A stretch of 64,000 bases of DNA from Halomonas alkalicola (GTDB taxonomy: Bacteria > Pseudomonadota > Gammaproteobacteria > Pseudomonadales > Halomonadaceae), in assembly GCF_030704205.1 (NCBI RefSeq), contig NZ_CP131913.1, forward strand, positions 3,547,011 through 3,611,010. The letters run 5' to 3'. The notes below the pieces were generated by a model that saw only the letters and a program-made list of their open reading frames with translations, was not told the origin of the DNA and ran no database searches. Below, one piece after another: positions 11,193 to 21,966 of this stretch. The translations under genes and the position numbers were made by a program. The first letter of the stretch is position 1, and each line of letters opens with the position of its first letter.

Positions 11193-12305
11193 ATGTTGAA
11201 AGTCGGTTTCGTCGGTTGGCGCGGCATGGTCGGTTCCGTGCTCATGCAGCGCATGGTGGAAGATGGGGACTTCAACGGCATCGAGCCGGTCTTCTTCACC
11301 ACCTCCCAGGTCGGCCAGGCCGGCCCCGACGTCGGCGTGGACGTGCCTCCGCTGAAGGATGCCTTCGACCTCGAGGCGCTCAAGGCGCTGGACGTCATCA
11401 TCACCTGCCAGGGCGGCGACTACACCAAGGCCGTCTACGGCGACCTGCGCAGCGGCGGCTGGAAGGGCTACTGGATCGACGCCGCCAGCACCCTGCGCAT
11501 GGAGGATGAGGCCACCATCATCCTCGACCCGGTCAACCGCCACGTCATCGACGCCCAGCTGGCCCGCGGCGCCCGCACCTTCGTCGGCGGCAACTGCACC
11601 GTCAGCCTGATGCTGATGGGCCTCGGTGGCCTGTTCGAGGCCGACCTGGTGGAGTGGATGACCTCCATGACCTACCAGGCCGCCTCCGGCTCCGGCGCCA
11701 AGCACATGCGCGAGCTGCTCAGCCAGATGGGCGCCCTGCGCGACAGCGTGGCCGACGAGCTCGCCGACCCGGCCAGCGCCATCCTCGACATCGACCGCAA
11801 GGTCACCGAGACCATGCGCTCGGGCGCGTTCCCCACCGAGAACTTCACCGCCCCGCTGGCCGGCAGCCTCTTGCCGTGGATCGACACCAAGCTCGACAAC
11901 GGCCAGAGTCGTGAGGAGTGGAAGGGCAGCGTCGAGACCAACAAGATCCTCGGCCTCCAGGCAAACCCCATCCCAATCGACGGGCTCTGCGTGCGCATCG
12001 GCGCCATGCGCTCCCACAGCCAGGCCTTCACCATCAAGCTGAAGAAGGACGTGCCCCTCGACGAGATCGAGGAGCGCATCGCCAGGCACAACGACTGGGT
12101 CAAGGTGGTCCCGAACGACAAGGAGGCCACCATTCGCGACCTGACCCCGGCTGCCGCCACCGGCACCCTCACCATTCCGGTGGGGCGCCTGCGCAAGCTG
12201 GCCATGGGCGGCGAGTACCTCTCCGCCTTCAGCGTCGGTGACCAGCTGCTGTGGGGCGCCGCCGAGCCGCTCAAGCGCATGCTCAAGATCCTGCGCGAGC
12301 AGTAA
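11193..12305 (+). CDS. asd: aspartate-semialdehyde dehydrogenase
   Basis: Reduces aspartyl phosphate to aspartate semialdehyde, the branch point to lysine, diaminopimelate, threonine and methionine. The 370-residue product starts [18 protein letters not shown] with the NADP-binding loop and contains the catalytic cysteine in [17 protein letters not shown]. Length fits the gammaproteobacterial type. ATG 11193 was chosen over upstream in-frame starts because GGAGG (11181-11185) stands at good spacing and the family sequence begins there. The gene has its own promoter. Confidence 0.97.
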   Translation: MLKVGFVGWRGMVGSVLMQRMVEDGDFNGIEPVFFTTSQVGQAGPDVGVDVPPLKDAFDLEALKALDVIITCQGGDYTKAVYGDLRSGGWKGYWIDAASTLRMEDEATIILDPVNRHVIDAQLARGARTFVGGNCTVSLMLMGLGGLFEADLVEWMTSMTYQAASGSGAKHMRELLSQMGALRDSVADELADPASAILDIDRKVTETMRSGAFPTENFTAPLAGSLLPWIDTKLDNGQSREEWKGSVETNKILGLQANPIPIDGLCVRIGAMRSHSQAFTIKLKKDVPLDEIEERIARHNDWVKVVPNDKEATIRDLTPAAATGTLTIPVGRLRKLAMGGEYLSAFSVGDQLLWGAAEPLKRMLKILREQ

Positions 12306-12318
12306 GCGTCGCCAGGCT

Positions 12319-12379
12319 CCCCGCGGCAGCCTGCCGCGGGGCCAGTGACGGCGGGGCGCCACCTTCGGGGGCGCCCCGC
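12319..12379 (+). terminator. two tandem hairpins after asd
   Basis: First hairpin CCCCGCGGCA/TGCCGCGGGG (12319-12341), second GCGGGGCGCC/GGCGCCCCGC (12351-12379). Neither has a strong T tract, but together they probably end asd transcription before fimV. Confidence 0.6.
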
Positions 12380-12581
12380 TCTGCTGTGGGGTGCCGGCAT
12401 CGGGCGTTGATTCGCGAGGCGTGGATCAATGGCTTACGTTGAAGGGATGACGCCTGGCATGACCCCGCTCAGGCGCGTCGAGGCGGCAAATATGGTACAC
12501 AGGTACCCTATCGATACAACGGCATGGCATCGGTGCCGCGGCCTGGCCGCCTGGTACTGCCGACGGACGCAAGGGACCTCC

Positions 12582-15218
12582 ATGAAACGCAAGCTGACAC
12601 TCGCCATGCTGCTTTCGCTTTCCGCTGCCAGCCCGCTGGCCTTGGCCCTGGGGCTGGGGGAGGCGGAGGTGCGCTCCACGCTGAACGCACCGCTGCGCGC
12701 CACCCTGCCGCTTACCGATGCCGCGGGGATTCAGCCCGGGCTGCTCAATGTCTCGGTGGCGGACGAGCGGGCCTTCGCGGCGGCGGGCCTGCCGCGCACG
12801 CCCCTGGCGGCGAGCGTCAGGCTGGCGGTGGAGCAGCGCCAGGGGCGCCTGGTGGTGGAGCTGACCACCGAGCGGCCGGTGCGCGAGCCCTGGCTCGATC
12901 TGCTGCTGCGCTTCGATTGGCCGGGCGGCCAGCAGCTGCGCGAGGTCACCCTGCTGCTCGACCCCCCGGACTACGACCAGATGCCGGCCCTGGTGGTGGG
13001 CAGCCGGCGTGTGGCGGCGCCTGTCGTCTCGGCGCCGCCGGCCGCCGCTCCCTCGGCGCAGGCTCAGGCCCCGGCGGTGCGTACCGCCGCGGCACCCGCC
13101 GGCAGCGGTGGTCCGACCTGGGTGAGCAGCGGCGATACCCTGTGGGCCGTGGCGGGGCGCCTGCGCCCGGACAGCGGCATCAGCATGAACCAGATGATGG
13201 TGGCCCTGGTGGAGGCGAACCCCGAGGTCTTCCCCTCCGGGAACATCAATGCCATGCGCGCCGGCTTCAGCCTGGTGGTGCCGAGTCGCGAGCGGATTGC
13301 CGCACGCTCTGGGGGCGAGGCGGATCGCATCGTCGCCGAGATGAACCGGGCCTGGGCCAACCGCGGTGGCGGTGCGCCGGCGCGTGTCGCGCTGGGCGGG
13401 GCGGCCCCCGGCGAGCCTGTGGCGGCGGTCGCCCCAGCGGCTGCCCCGCCGCCGGAGGCCGCCCCTGCCGAGGCGCCGGCACCCGCCGTCGAGCCGCCAG
13501 CCGACGCTGCCGAGCCGGCGGCCGAGGTCGTGCAGCCCGCCGAGGAGCAGGCCCCGGCGGCGTCAGCAGAAGAGCCCGAGACGCCGCGACTCACCCTGCT
13601 CACCGATGCCCAACTGGCGGCCGAGGGGGCTACCCCTGGCGAAGCGAGCGAAGGTGGCGAGGACGAAGGGGCCGGCGAGGCGCCCGCCGAGGAGGCCGGG
13701 GATGGCGTCGCCGAGGCCGGCGAGGCATCGGGCGCTCCCCAGGTCATGGTCGACCCCGAGCTGCTGGCCACCCTCTATGGCGATGGCGAGTTGAGCAGCG
13801 ACGAGCGTCTGCTGCGCCTGGAGAGCCAGTGGCTCGAGCGGCGTGACGCCCTCGTGGCGGTGCAGGGCGAGCGGGACCAGCTACAGGAGGAGCTCACGGA
13901 GATGCGCGATGAGCTGGCCGTCCTGCGCGAGCAGCTGGCGGCGCTGGCCGCCGGCGGTGCCGGGGGCGATGGCCCCGGCACCGGCGGTATCGCGCCTCCC
14001 GGGGGCACGGCAGAGGAGCGCCCCTGGTGGGGGGCGATCTACCAGGGCGAGCTCGACCGCAACCTGATGCTGGGCGGCGCCGGACTGGCCGCGCTGCTGG
14101 CGCTGTGGCTGGCGGTGCGACGCCGTCGCCGCCAGGAGGAGGCGCCTGGGGCGGCGGGTGTCGGCCCGGTGTGAGTGGTCGTGCCGGGCGCCCCGGCCCC
14201 GGGGCAGCCCGAGGCCGCAGGCCAAGCCGTGGCCCCGCCCGCTGCGCCCTCGGTGCAGGGTTCGCTGCCCCAGGCCGAGGCGATCAGCGAGGCCGATATC
14301 TTCATCGCCTATGGGCGCTACGACCAGGCGCGTGAGCTGCTCGAGGCCAGTCTCGCCCGGGAGCCGGAGCGCGACGACCTGCGCCTCAAGCTGCTCAATG
14401 TCCATCTGGAGCAGGGTAGCCGTGACGAGGTCGAGCGCGAGGCCGCCCGGCTGCGCGAGGGCGGTAATCCCGCCGTGCGCGACGAGGTGGAGCGCCTGCT
14501 GGCGCACCACGGCCTGACCCCCGAGGCCACCGGTGCCGCTGGTTCCGCAGCCGCTGGTTCTGCCGGTGCCGCCGCGGAGCGCGCGGTGTTCGTCCGGCCC
14601 GCCGAGCGTGCCCCGCGGGTCTTCGATGCGGCCGGCGAGGAGGGGGGCGACGCCTCAGGGGAGCAGGCGGGTGAGAACAGTGCCCCGGCCCAGGCGGCCC
14701 CGGATGCCGACGCCTATCGTCGTCCGGCGTCCCTGGAGGCGCCGGCGGCACCCGAGGAGCATGAGCCCCGGGTCGAGCCCGAGCCCGAGCCCGAGCTTCC
14801 GTCCGACCCCGAGGCCGAGCCGCTTCAGGTCACCACACGGCGCCTCGAGGATGGCAGCGAGATCATCGACTACCGCCCCCCGGCGCTGGATCCCTCGCCG
14901 GCGCCCAGGGAGGAGACGCCCATGCAGCCGGGCATCGACTTCACCCCGGAGAAGGGCGGCGAAAGCGGCCCGGACGGCGGCGACGACGACGAGCTCCCCC
15001 AGGAGTGGGAGGTGGAGGAGGTTTCCTTCCCGCCCCTCGAGGCGGATAATGGTGGCTTTTCACCCGGCGCCGCCCCGGAGCGTCTGGCCGAGGCCCAGCG
15101 CCTGATCGATGCCGGCGAGGCCGGTCGCGCCCGAGAACTGCTCGCCGAGCTGGCCGAGAGCGACGACCCCGCCATCCGCGACGAGGCCCGCGCGCTGCTT
15201 GGCCGACTGGACCCCTGA
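12582..15218 (+). pseudogene. fimV: FimV-like pole-organising protein, split by an in-frame TGA
   Basis: FimV is an inner-membrane hub for polar assembly of type IV pili and related systems. ATG 12582 starts a signal peptide (MKRKLTLAMLLSLSAASPLA), followed by the conserved GLGEAEVRSTLNAPLRA region, a LysM domain (WVSSGDTLWAVAGRL...), a low-complexity Ala/Pro/Glu linker, a coiled coil and one membrane helix ending in RRRRRQ. A TGA at 14172-14174 then stops translation. The same frame continues without a gap into the cytoplasmic part: a TPR unit (YGRYDQARELLEASLAREPE) and the C-terminal FimV repeat. Reading through gives about 878 residues, close to usual FimV length. As written the cytoplasmic TPR module is cut off; GTG 14175 could restart it but lacks a ribosome-binding site. 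Confidence 0.88.
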
Positions 15219-15224
15219 TTCCGC

Positions 15225-16142
15225 ATGACCCTCTTTCAGCTTCTCGATGATCGCACCCCCCTGGCCGGCCGGCTGGCCATGGGGGTCGAGTACGACGGCA
15301 GCGCCTACTGCGGCTGGCAATACCTCAAGCATTCGCCCTCCGTGCAGGGGGCGCTGGAGCAGGCCCTGGGCCGTGTGGCCGGCCAGCCGATCCGCATCCA
15401 TGCCAGCGGTCGCACCGACTCAGGCGTGCATGCCACGCGCCAGGTCATCCACTTCGACCCGCCGGTGCCGCGCTCCCAGAAGGCCTGGGTGTTCGGCGTC
15501 AATGCCAACCTGCCGCGGGACGTCGCCGTGCGCTGGGTCAAGGAGGTGCCCGAGAGCTTCCACTCCCGCTTCAAGGCCCTGGCGCGCCGCTATCGCTACA
15601 TCCTGCTCAACCAGCCCAGCCGCCCGGTGCTGGAACGCGCCAACGTCACCTGGTGTCGCGACCCCCTGGACGCCGAGGCCATGCACCGCGCCGCCCAGGT
15701 GCTGGTTGGCGAGCACGATTTCTCCAGCTTCCGGGCCGCCGGCTGCCAGTCGAAGACCCCCTGGCGCCATCTGCACTTCATCGAGGTGCACCGCCACGGC
15801 CCGCTGGTGGTGGTGGACGTCCAGGGCAACGCCTTCCTGCACCACATGATCCGCAACATCGTCGGCGCCCTGGTCACCGTGGGGCGCGGCGAGCGTGGCG
15901 AGGAGTACCTGGCCGAGCTGATGGCCCTCAAGGACCGCACCCTGGCCGACGTCACCGCGCCTGCCTGCGGCCTGCACTTCGTGGACTCCCTCTACGACGA
16001 GAGCTGGGGCCTGCCCCGCGAGCCGCTGGGCCCCAACCTGCTCGCCTTCCTCGGCGAGTGGACCGGCGAGCGGCCGCTGCCCGACTGTCCCATGGTGGAG
16101 TTTCGCCGCGGCCGGCCGGTGGCGGCCGGGGAGGCGCCATGA
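15225..16142 (+). CDS. truA: tRNA pseudouridine(38-40) synthase
   Basis: Makes pseudouridine in the anticodon arm of tRNAs. The 305-residue protein has the family start ([13 protein letters not shown]), the catalytic aspartate in [16 protein letters not shown], and the RNA-binding [13 protein letters not shown] and [12 protein letters not shown] motifs. It follows fimV by seven bases and overlaps trpF by four, the order also seen in Pseudomonas. Confidence 0.96.
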   Translation: MTLFQLLDDRTPLAGRLAMGVEYDGSAYCGWQYLKHSPSVQGALEQALGRVAGQPIRIHASGRTDSGVHATRQVIHFDPPVPRSQKAWVFGVNANLPRDVAVRWVKEVPESFHSRFKALARRYRYILLNQPSRPVLERANVTWCRDPLDAEAMHRAAQVLVGEHDFSSFRAAGCQSKTPWRHLHFIEVHRHGPLVVVDVQGNAFLHHMIRNIVGALVTVGRGERGEEYLAELMALKDRTLADVTAPACGLHFVDSLYDESWGLPREPLGPNLLAFLGEWTGERPLPDCPMVEFRRGRPVAAGEAP

Positions 16143-16798
16143 TGCAGCGCACACGGGTGAAACTGTGCGGCCTGACCCGGCCCGAGGACGTCGATGCCGC
16201 CGTGGCGGCCGGTGCCGACGCGCTCGGCTTCGTGCTCTGGCCCGGCAGCAAGCGTGCCGTGGACGAGGCGCGCCTGGCCGCGCTCGCCGCACGGGTGCCG
16301 GCCTTCGTCACCCGGGTGGGGCTCTTCGTCGATCAGGACCCCGAGCTGATCGAGCGCTGTGCGGAGCACCTCGACCTGCTGCAGTTCCACGGCGACGAGC
16401 CGCCGGCCCTCTGCGAGGCCTTCCGGCGCCCCTGGATCAAGGCGCTGCGCATGCGCGATGGCCTCGATCTGCATGCCACCGCCGAGGCCTATCGAGGGGC
16501 GCGGGCGCTGCTGCTCGACGCCTACCGCCCCGGGGTTCCGGGCGGTACCGGCGAGACCTTCGACTGGTCGCGAATCCCCGCAGGGCTGGCAAAACCTGTT
16601 ATCCTCGCCGGAGGCCTCGCTGCCGACAATGTGGCCGAGGCCATCGCCACCGTGGCGCCCTTCGCGGTGGATGTTTCCGGCGGCGTCGAGGCCGCGCCCG
16701 GCATCAAGGATGCCGGACGCATCGCGGCCTTCCTGGCCGCCGTGAGCGAGGGTGACCCCCGGCGTCGTGCCGGCCGAGTGCGCCCCGCCGACCACTGA
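16139..16798 (+). CDS. trpF: phosphoribosylanthranilate isomerase
   Basis: TIM-barrel enzyme converting phosphoribosylanthranilate to CdRP in tryptophan synthesis. The 219-residue product shows the catalytic cysteine in [19 protein letters not shown] mid-protein and the phosphate-binding [10 protein letters not shown] and VDVSGGVE near the end. The start overlaps the truA stop (ATGA). The C-terminus runs into the region just before trpB; the two genes are 43 bases apart if trpB starts at GTG 16842. Confidence 0.96.
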   Translation: MMQRTRVKLCGLTRPEDVDAAVAAGADALGFVLWPGSKRAVDEARLAALAARVPAFVTRVGLFVDQDPELIERCAEHLDLLQFHGDEPPALCEAFRRPWIKALRMRDGLDLHATAEAYRGARALLLDAYRPGVPGGTGETFDWSRIPAGLAKPVILAGGLAADNVAEAIATVAPFAVDVSGGVEAAPGIKDAGRIAAFLAAVSEGDPRRRAGRVRPADH

Positions 16799-16841
16799 TT
16801 TCAACCCCCAAGCCCTTCTGGCGACCTGTGAGGTGTCTTTC

Positions 16842-18063
16842 GTGAGCAAGTTCAGTGACCTGACCCGACTGCCGGACGCCCGCGGCCACTTTGGCCCCTA
16901 CGGCGGCCGGTTCGTCTCGGAGACCCTGAGCTTCGCCCTGGACGAGCTGGAGAAGACCTACCTGAGTCTTCGCGACGACCCGGCCTTCCAGGCGGAATTC
17001 GACTATGACCTGGCCCACTACGTGGGGCGTCCTTCGCCGCTCTATCATGCCGAGCGGTGGTCGAAGCAGCTGGGTGGGGCACAGATCTGGCTCAAGCGCG
17101 AAGACCTCAACCACACCGGCGCCCACAAGGTGAACAACACCATCGGCCAGGCGCTGCTCGCCAAGAAGAGCGGCAAGCCCCGGGTGATCGCCGAGACCGG
17201 CGCCGGCCAGCACGGCGTGGCCACCGCCACCGTGGCGGCGCGCCTGGGGCTCAAGTGCGACGTCTACATGGGCGCCGAGGACATCCAGCGCCAGAAGCTC
17301 AACGTCTATCGCATGCGCCTCCTGGGCGCCAACGTCATCTCGGTGGAGTCCGGCACCCGCACCCTCAAGGACGCCATGAACGAGGCGCTGCGCGACTGGG
17401 TCACCAACGTCGACGACACCTTCTACATCATCGGCACCGTGGCGGGTCCGCACCCCTACCCGATGCTGGTGCGCGACTTCAACTCCGTGGTGGGGCGCGA
17501 GGCGCGCCGCCAGTCCCTCGAGGAGTTCGGCAAGCTGCCCGACGCCCTGGTCGCCTGCGTCGGCGGCGGCTCCAACGCCATGGGGCTCTTCTACCCCTTC
17601 GTCGAGGATGACGAGGTGGTGATGTACGGCGTCGAGGCCGGCGGCGACGGCGTCGAGACCGGCCGCCACGCCGCGCCGCTCTCCTCGGGCGCGCCCCGCG
17701 GCGTGCTGCACGGCAACCGTACCTACCTGATGTCCGACGAGGGTGGCCAGGTCTCCAATACCCACTACCATCTCCATCTCCGCCGGCCTGGACTACCCGG
17801 GCGTCGGCCCCGAGCACGCCCTGTGGAAGGACGTGGGGCGGGTCAACTACGTGGCCGCCAACGACGATGAGGTGCTCGCCGCCTTCCGCGAGCTGACCCG
17901 CGTCGAGGGGATCATGCCGGCCCTGGAGTCCGCCCACGCCCTGGCCTACGCCAAGGTGCTGGCGCCCACCATGCGCCCCGACCAGAACATCGTCGTCAAC
18001 CTCTCGGGCCGCGGCGACAAGGACATCCTGACCGTCGCCAAGCTCGACGGCATCGAGATCTGA
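16842..18063 (+). pseudogene. trpB: tryptophan synthase beta chain, frameshifted
   Basis: PLP enzyme condensing indole with serine. GTG 16842 ([20 protein letters not shown]) matches the family start. The PLP lysine ([12 protein letters not shown]), the ammonia/indole-site AETGAGQHG and the phosphate loop GGGSNA are present. After GGQVSNTH (about 17765) the frame fails; the rest ([15 protein letters not shown] to KLDGIEI) is in another frame and ends at 18063. The family sequence Asn-Thr-His-Ser-Ile-Ser-Ala is restored by removing seven bases (ACCATCT, 17767-17773), which partly duplicate the next CCATCT. As written the product loses about 100 C-terminal residues. trpA follows after five bases. 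Confidence 0.92.
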
Positions 18064-18068
18064 GGGAC

Positions 18069-18887
18069 ATGATGAACCGTATCGACCAACGCTTCGCCGA
18101 GCTCAAGGCCCAGGGCCGCCGCGCGCTGATTCCCTTCATCACCGCCGGCGACCCGGCGCCCCAGCACACCGTGGGCTTCATGCACGCCCTGGTGGAGGCG
18201 GGCGCCGACGTGATCGAGCTGGGCGTGCCCTTCTCCGATCCCATGGCCGACGGCCCGGTGATCCAGAAGGCCTGCGAGCGGGCGCTCAAGCACGGTGTGC
18301 GCCTCTCCCACCTGTTCGAGATGGTGCGCGAGTTCCGCCAGACCGACACCGCCACGCCGGTGGTGCTGATGGGCTCCCTGAACCCCATGGAGCGCATCGG
18401 CCTTGCCGCCTTCGCCGAGCAGGCCGCGGCGGCCGGCGTCGACGGCGTGCTGACCGTGGACATGCCCCCGGAGGAGGCCGAGGAGCTCGGCCCCCTGCTC
18501 AAGTCCCACGGGCTCGCCTCGATCTTCCTCGTCGCCCCTACCACTTCCGGTGCCCGGGCCGCTACAATATGCGCCCACGGCGAAGGCTATCTCTACTATG
18601 TCTCGCTCAAGGGCGTGACCGGCTCTGCCAGCCTGGATGCCGCCGACGTGGCCGACCACCTGGCCCCGCTGCGCGAACAGACCGACCTGCCGCTGTGCGT
18701 CGGCTTCGGCATTCGCGACGGCGCCTCGGCCGCCGAGGTGGGGCGCGTGGCCGACGGCGTGATCGTCGGCTCGGCGCTGGTCAGTCGCATCGCCGAGAAT
18801 GCCGAGCGTCCCGAGGTGATCGCCGGCGAGCTCAAGGCGGTGCTTGGCGAGATGCGCCAGGCCCTGGACGCCATGAGCGCGAGCTGA
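18069..18887 (+). CDS. trpA: tryptophan synthase alpha chain
   Basis: Alpha subunit, cleaving indole-3-glycerol phosphate and channelling indole to TrpB. The 272-residue TIM barrel contains the catalytic stretch [17 protein letters not shown], the loop [11 protein letters not shown] and the phosphate-binding [13 protein letters not shown] with GVIVGSALV. It is intact and directly follows trpB, so it was co-translated with the now frameshifted partner. Confidence 0.97.
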   Translation: MMNRIDQRFAELKAQGRRALIPFITAGDPAPQHTVGFMHALVEAGADVIELGVPFSDPMADGPVIQKACERALKHGVRLSHLFEMVREFRQTDTATPVVLMGSLNPMERIGLAAFAEQAAAAGVDGVLTVDMPPEEAEELGPLLKSHGLASIFLVAPTTSGARAATICAHGEGYLYYVSLKGVTGSASLDAADVADHLAPLREQTDLPLCVGFGIRDGASAAEVGRVADGVIVGSALVSRIAENAERPEVIAGELKAVLGEMRQALDAMSAS

Positions 18888-18965
18888 GCGGCGCCTTCGC
18901 CACAGGATTCGACCCACGCGCCCGGCCAGGACCGGGCGCCGACCACATGACGGAACCCTTCTGAC

Positions 18966-19982
18966 ATGAGCTGGCTAGACAAGATCGTGCCCTCCATGGG
19001 GCGTATCCAGCGCAAGGACCGCCGCGCCAGTGTGCCGGATGGTCTGTGGCGCAAGTGTCCCAAGTGCGAGGCGGTGCTCTACCTGCCCGAACTCGACAAG
19101 CACCATAACGTCTGCCCCAAGTGTGACCACCACCTGCGGCTCACCGCGCGCAAGCGCCTCGACTGGTTCCTCGACAAGGAGGGCCGCGAGGAGATCGCCG
19201 CCGAGGTGGAGCCCGTCGATCGCCTCAAGTTCCGCGACTCCAAGAAGTACAAGGACCGCCTGACGGCGGCCCAGAAGGAGACCGGCGAGAAGGACGCCCT
19301 GATCGCCATGCGCGGGCGCCTCGACGGCCTGCCGGTGGTGGTGGTGGCCTTCGAGTTCAGCTTCATGGGCGGCTCCATGGGCGCCGTGGTGGGCGAGAAG
19401 TTCGTGCGTGCCGCCACCCTCGCCCATGACGAGCGCATCCCGCTGATCTGCTTCTCCGCCTCCGGCGGGGCGCGCATGCAGGAGGCGCTCTTCTCGCTGA
19501 TGCAGATGGCCAAGACCTCCGCCGCCCTCGAGAAGCTCAAGCAGGCCGGCGTGCCCTACATCTCGGTGCTCACCGACCCGGTGTTCGGCGGCGTCTCGGC
19601 GTCGCTGGCCATGCTGGGCGACCTCAACGTGGCCGAGCCCAATGCGCTGATCGGCTTCGCCGGCCCGCGCGTCATCGAGCAGACCGTGCGCGAGAAGCTG
19701 CCCGAGGGCTTCCAGCGCAGCGAGTTCCTGCTCGACCACGGCGTCGTCGACATGATCGTGCGCCGCGGCGAGATGCGCGACCGCCTGGGGGCTGTGCTGC
19801 GCAAGCTGACCCACCAGCCCGCCCTGGGGCTCCCCGAGCTGCCCGCCGACGAACCCGACCTGGTGGACGCCGCCGAGCAGGCCGAAGCCCAGGAGAGCGC
19901 CGAGCCGGCGGAGAGCGCGCCCGGCGCCGACGAGGCGACGCCCCCGCCCGGCGATGACGCCCGGGACGACGGCCGTCGCTGA
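18966..19982 (+). CDS. accD: acetyl-CoA carboxylase carboxyltransferase subunit beta
   Basis: Beta half of the carboxyltransferase making malonyl-CoA for fatty acid synthesis. The 338-residue protein has an N-terminal zinc ribbon ([13 protein letters not shown]...CPKCDHH) and the crotonase-like core with [20 protein letters not shown] and [16 protein letters not shown]. The C-terminal tail of about 45 residues is acidic and low in complexity and longer than in E. coli. Its start is 78 bases after trpA. Confidence 0.96.
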   Translation: MSWLDKIVPSMGRIQRKDRRASVPDGLWRKCPKCEAVLYLPELDKHHNVCPKCDHHLRLTARKRLDWFLDKEGREEIAAEVEPVDRLKFRDSKKYKDRLTAAQKETGEKDALIAMRGRLDGLPVVVVAFEFSFMGGSMGAVVGEKFVRAATLAHDERIPLICFSASGGARMQEALFSLMQMAKTSAALEKLKQAGVPYISVLTDPVFGGVSASLAMLGDLNVAEPNALIGFAGPRVIEQTVREKLPEGFQRSEFLLDHGVVDMIVRRGEMRDRLGAVLRKLTHQPALGLPELPADEPDLVDAAEQAEAQESAEPAESAPGADEATPPPGDDARDDGRR

Positions 19983-19986
19983 GCCG

Positions 19987-21258
19987 ATGAGCAACGTGGC
20001 ACTGCCCACCACGCTCGAGGCCTGGCTGGCTCGGCTGGAAGCCGCCCATCCCGTGGGCATCGACCTCGGCCTCGATCGCGTGGCCGAGGTTGCCCGCCGC
20101 ATGGGGCTGCTGGCGCGCCCCATCGCCGGCCGGGTGATCACCGTGGCCGGCACCAACGGCAAGGGCTCCACGGTGGCCATGCTGGAGGCGCTCGCCCGGG
20201 CCCACGGCCTGACCACCGCCACCTATACCTCCCCGCACCTGATCCGCTACAACGAGCGCCTGCGCCTCGACGGCCAGGAGGCCTCTGATGCCATCCTGAT
20301 GGCGGGCTTCGCCGCCGTCGAGGCGGCGCGGCTGGATGGCGAGCCGGTCAGCCTGACCTACTTCGAGGTGGGCACCCTCGGCGCGCTCTGGGCCATGGCC
20401 CAGCGCCCGGCGGACATCGCCCTGCTCGAGGTAGGGCTCGGCGGGCGCCTGGACGCGGTCAATATCATCGACCCCGACGTCGCGGTGGTGACCACCGTGG
20501 CCCAGGATCACGCCGCCTTCCTGGGCACCGATCTCGAGCAGATCGGCCGCGAGAAGGCCGGCATCCTGCGCCCCGGGCGCCCCGCGGTGCTCGGCAGTCG
20601 TGAGCTGCCGGCCAGCGTGCGCCAGGTGGCCGCCGAGCTCGGCGCCCCGGTCTTCGCCCTGGGCGATGACTTCCGATGGGACGATAGCCTCCCCGACCCC
20701 GGCCTGCCCCTGGACAACGCTGCCACGGCGCTGAAGGCCCTGGAGCTTGCCGGGGTGGCCCTCGATCCGGCGGCCTGCCGCCGGGCGCTGACCGAGGTGC
20801 GCCTGCCCGGCCGCATGCAGTGGCTGGGGCAGTGGTGCCTCGACGTGGGTCACAACCCCCATGCCGCCCGTTACCTGGCCGAGCGCCTGGCGGCCGTGCC
20901 CTGTGCGGGACGCACCTGGGCCCTGCTGGCCATGCTCGGCGACAAGGATGCCGACGGCGTGATCGCCGCGCTCGCCCCGGCGGTGGATGGCTGGGTCACC
21001 GCGAGCCTGGCCGGCGAGCGGGCGCGCCGCGCCGACGACCTGGCCGAGCGGCTGGCCGGGCAGGGCGCCGCGGTGGCGCACCGTGGCGGCTCGCCGCGCG
21101 AGGCCGCGGCCTGGCTGGCCGAGCGGTTGGCACCGGAGGATCGCGTGCTGGTGTGCGGCTCCTTCTTCACCGTGGGCGAGGTGCTCGAGTGGCTGGCGCA
21201 GCGCACCTCGGCGGGTCAGACTGATCAGGACACAGGCGGCAGCGAGGAAGCCCGATGA
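19987..21258 (+). CDS. folC: bifunctional folylpolyglutamate/dihydrofolate synthase
   Basis: Mur-ligase-family enzyme adding glutamate to dihydropteroate and folates. ATG 19987 begins the 423-residue product. The P-loop VAGTNGKGSTVAMLE and the substrate loop TYTSPHLIRYNERLRL are present, as is VGHNPHAARYLAERL near the C-terminal Mur domain. It follows accD by four bases and overlaps the next gene (ATGA), indicating an accD-folC-SPOR-cvpA-purF operon. Confidence 0.96.
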   Translation: MSNVALPTTLEAWLARLEAAHPVGIDLGLDRVAEVARRMGLLARPIAGRVITVAGTNGKGSTVAMLEALARAHGLTTATYTSPHLIRYNERLRLDGQEASDAILMAGFAAVEAARLDGEPVSLTYFEVGTLGALWAMAQRPADIALLEVGLGGRLDAVNIIDPDVAVVTTVAQDHAAFLGTDLEQIGREKAGILRPGRPAVLGSRELPASVRQVAAELGAPVFALGDDFRWDDSLPDPGLPLDNAATALKALELAGVALDPAACRRALTEVRLPGRMQWLGQWCLDVGHNPHAARYLAERLAAVPCAGRTWALLAMLGDKDADGVIAALAPAVDGWVTASLAGERARRADDLAERLAGQGAAVAHRGGSPREAAAWLAERLAPEDRVLVCGSFFTVGEVLEWLAQRTSAGQTDQDTGGSEEAR

Positions 21259-21965
21259 AATATGGATGGCGTGAGCGCATCAGCGGTGCGGTGATTCTGA
21301 TTGCCTTGGCGGTGATCTTCGTGCCCCTGCTGTTCAGCGAGCCGGCCCCCCGCAGCGAGCGGCCCCAGCCGGTGCTGACCATCGAGCAGCCCATCGAGGT
21401 ACCGCGCACCGAGGTGCCGGAGCCCCGGCCCCCGTCGAGCCTCGGCGAGTTCGGTGGGCCCATGGCGATGCCCGAAGAGGATGAGGCGCTGCGCGACGAT
21501 GCCCCCGTCGAGGAGGTCGCCAAGATCGCCGAGGAGGCCGCCGAGCAGCTGGCCCGGGCCGAGGCGCCCGCCGAGGTGATGGTGCCGCCCGTCGTCGATG
21601 CGACGCCGAGCCCCCGGGCCGAGCCCGCGCCGTCTCCGGCCCCGGACCCCATCGCCGAGCTGGCCCGGGCCGCCGACCAGCGCCTGGCCGAGAGCCGCAG
21701 CCAGCCTGCCGCCACGCCGGCGCCCGCCGCCTCCGGCGGCGAGTGGGCGGTCCAGGTGGGCAGCTTCGGCGAGCCGGCCAACGCCGAGCGCCTGCTTCAG
21801 CAGCTGCGCGAGCAGGGCTTCCCGGCCTACAGCCAGCCCCGCGACAACAACCTGACCACGGTCTATGCGGGCCCCTACGGCTCCTCCGAGGAGGGCGAGC
21901 GGGCCATGAACGAGCTCAAGTCCCGGGCCAACCTCCAGGGCCTGCTGGTGCGGGCGAGGAACTGA
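21255..21965 (+). CDS. SPOR-domain membrane protein (DedD-like)
   Basis: A 236-residue bitopic protein: short cytoplasmic N-terminus, one membrane helix (GAVILIALAVIFVPLLF), a long Pro/Ala/Glu periplasmic linker and a C-terminal SPOR domain (WAVQVGSFGEPANAERLLQQL) that should bind denuded septal peptidoglycan. E. coli DedD sits in the same folC-dedD-cvpA-purF order. It likely assists cell division. It overlaps folC by four bases and precedes cvpA by one. Confidence 0.88.
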   Translation: MKYGWRERISGAVILIALAVIFVPLLFSEPAPRSERPQPVLTIEQPIEVPRTEVPEPRPPSSLGEFGGPMAMPEEDEALRDDAPVEEVAKIAEEAAEQLARAEAPAEVMVPPVVDATPSPRAEPAPSPAPDPIAELARAADQRLAESRSQPAATPAPAASGGEWAVQVGSFGEPANAERLLQQLREQGFPAYSQPRDNNLTTVYAGPYGSSEEGERAMNELKSRANLQGLLVRARN

Positions 21966-21966
21966 G

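Noticed and set aside
14172-14174. Selenocysteine codon in fimV
   Set aside because: No SECIS-like hairpin was evident directly after the TGA and FimV has no known selenocysteine; a nonsense change is simpler.
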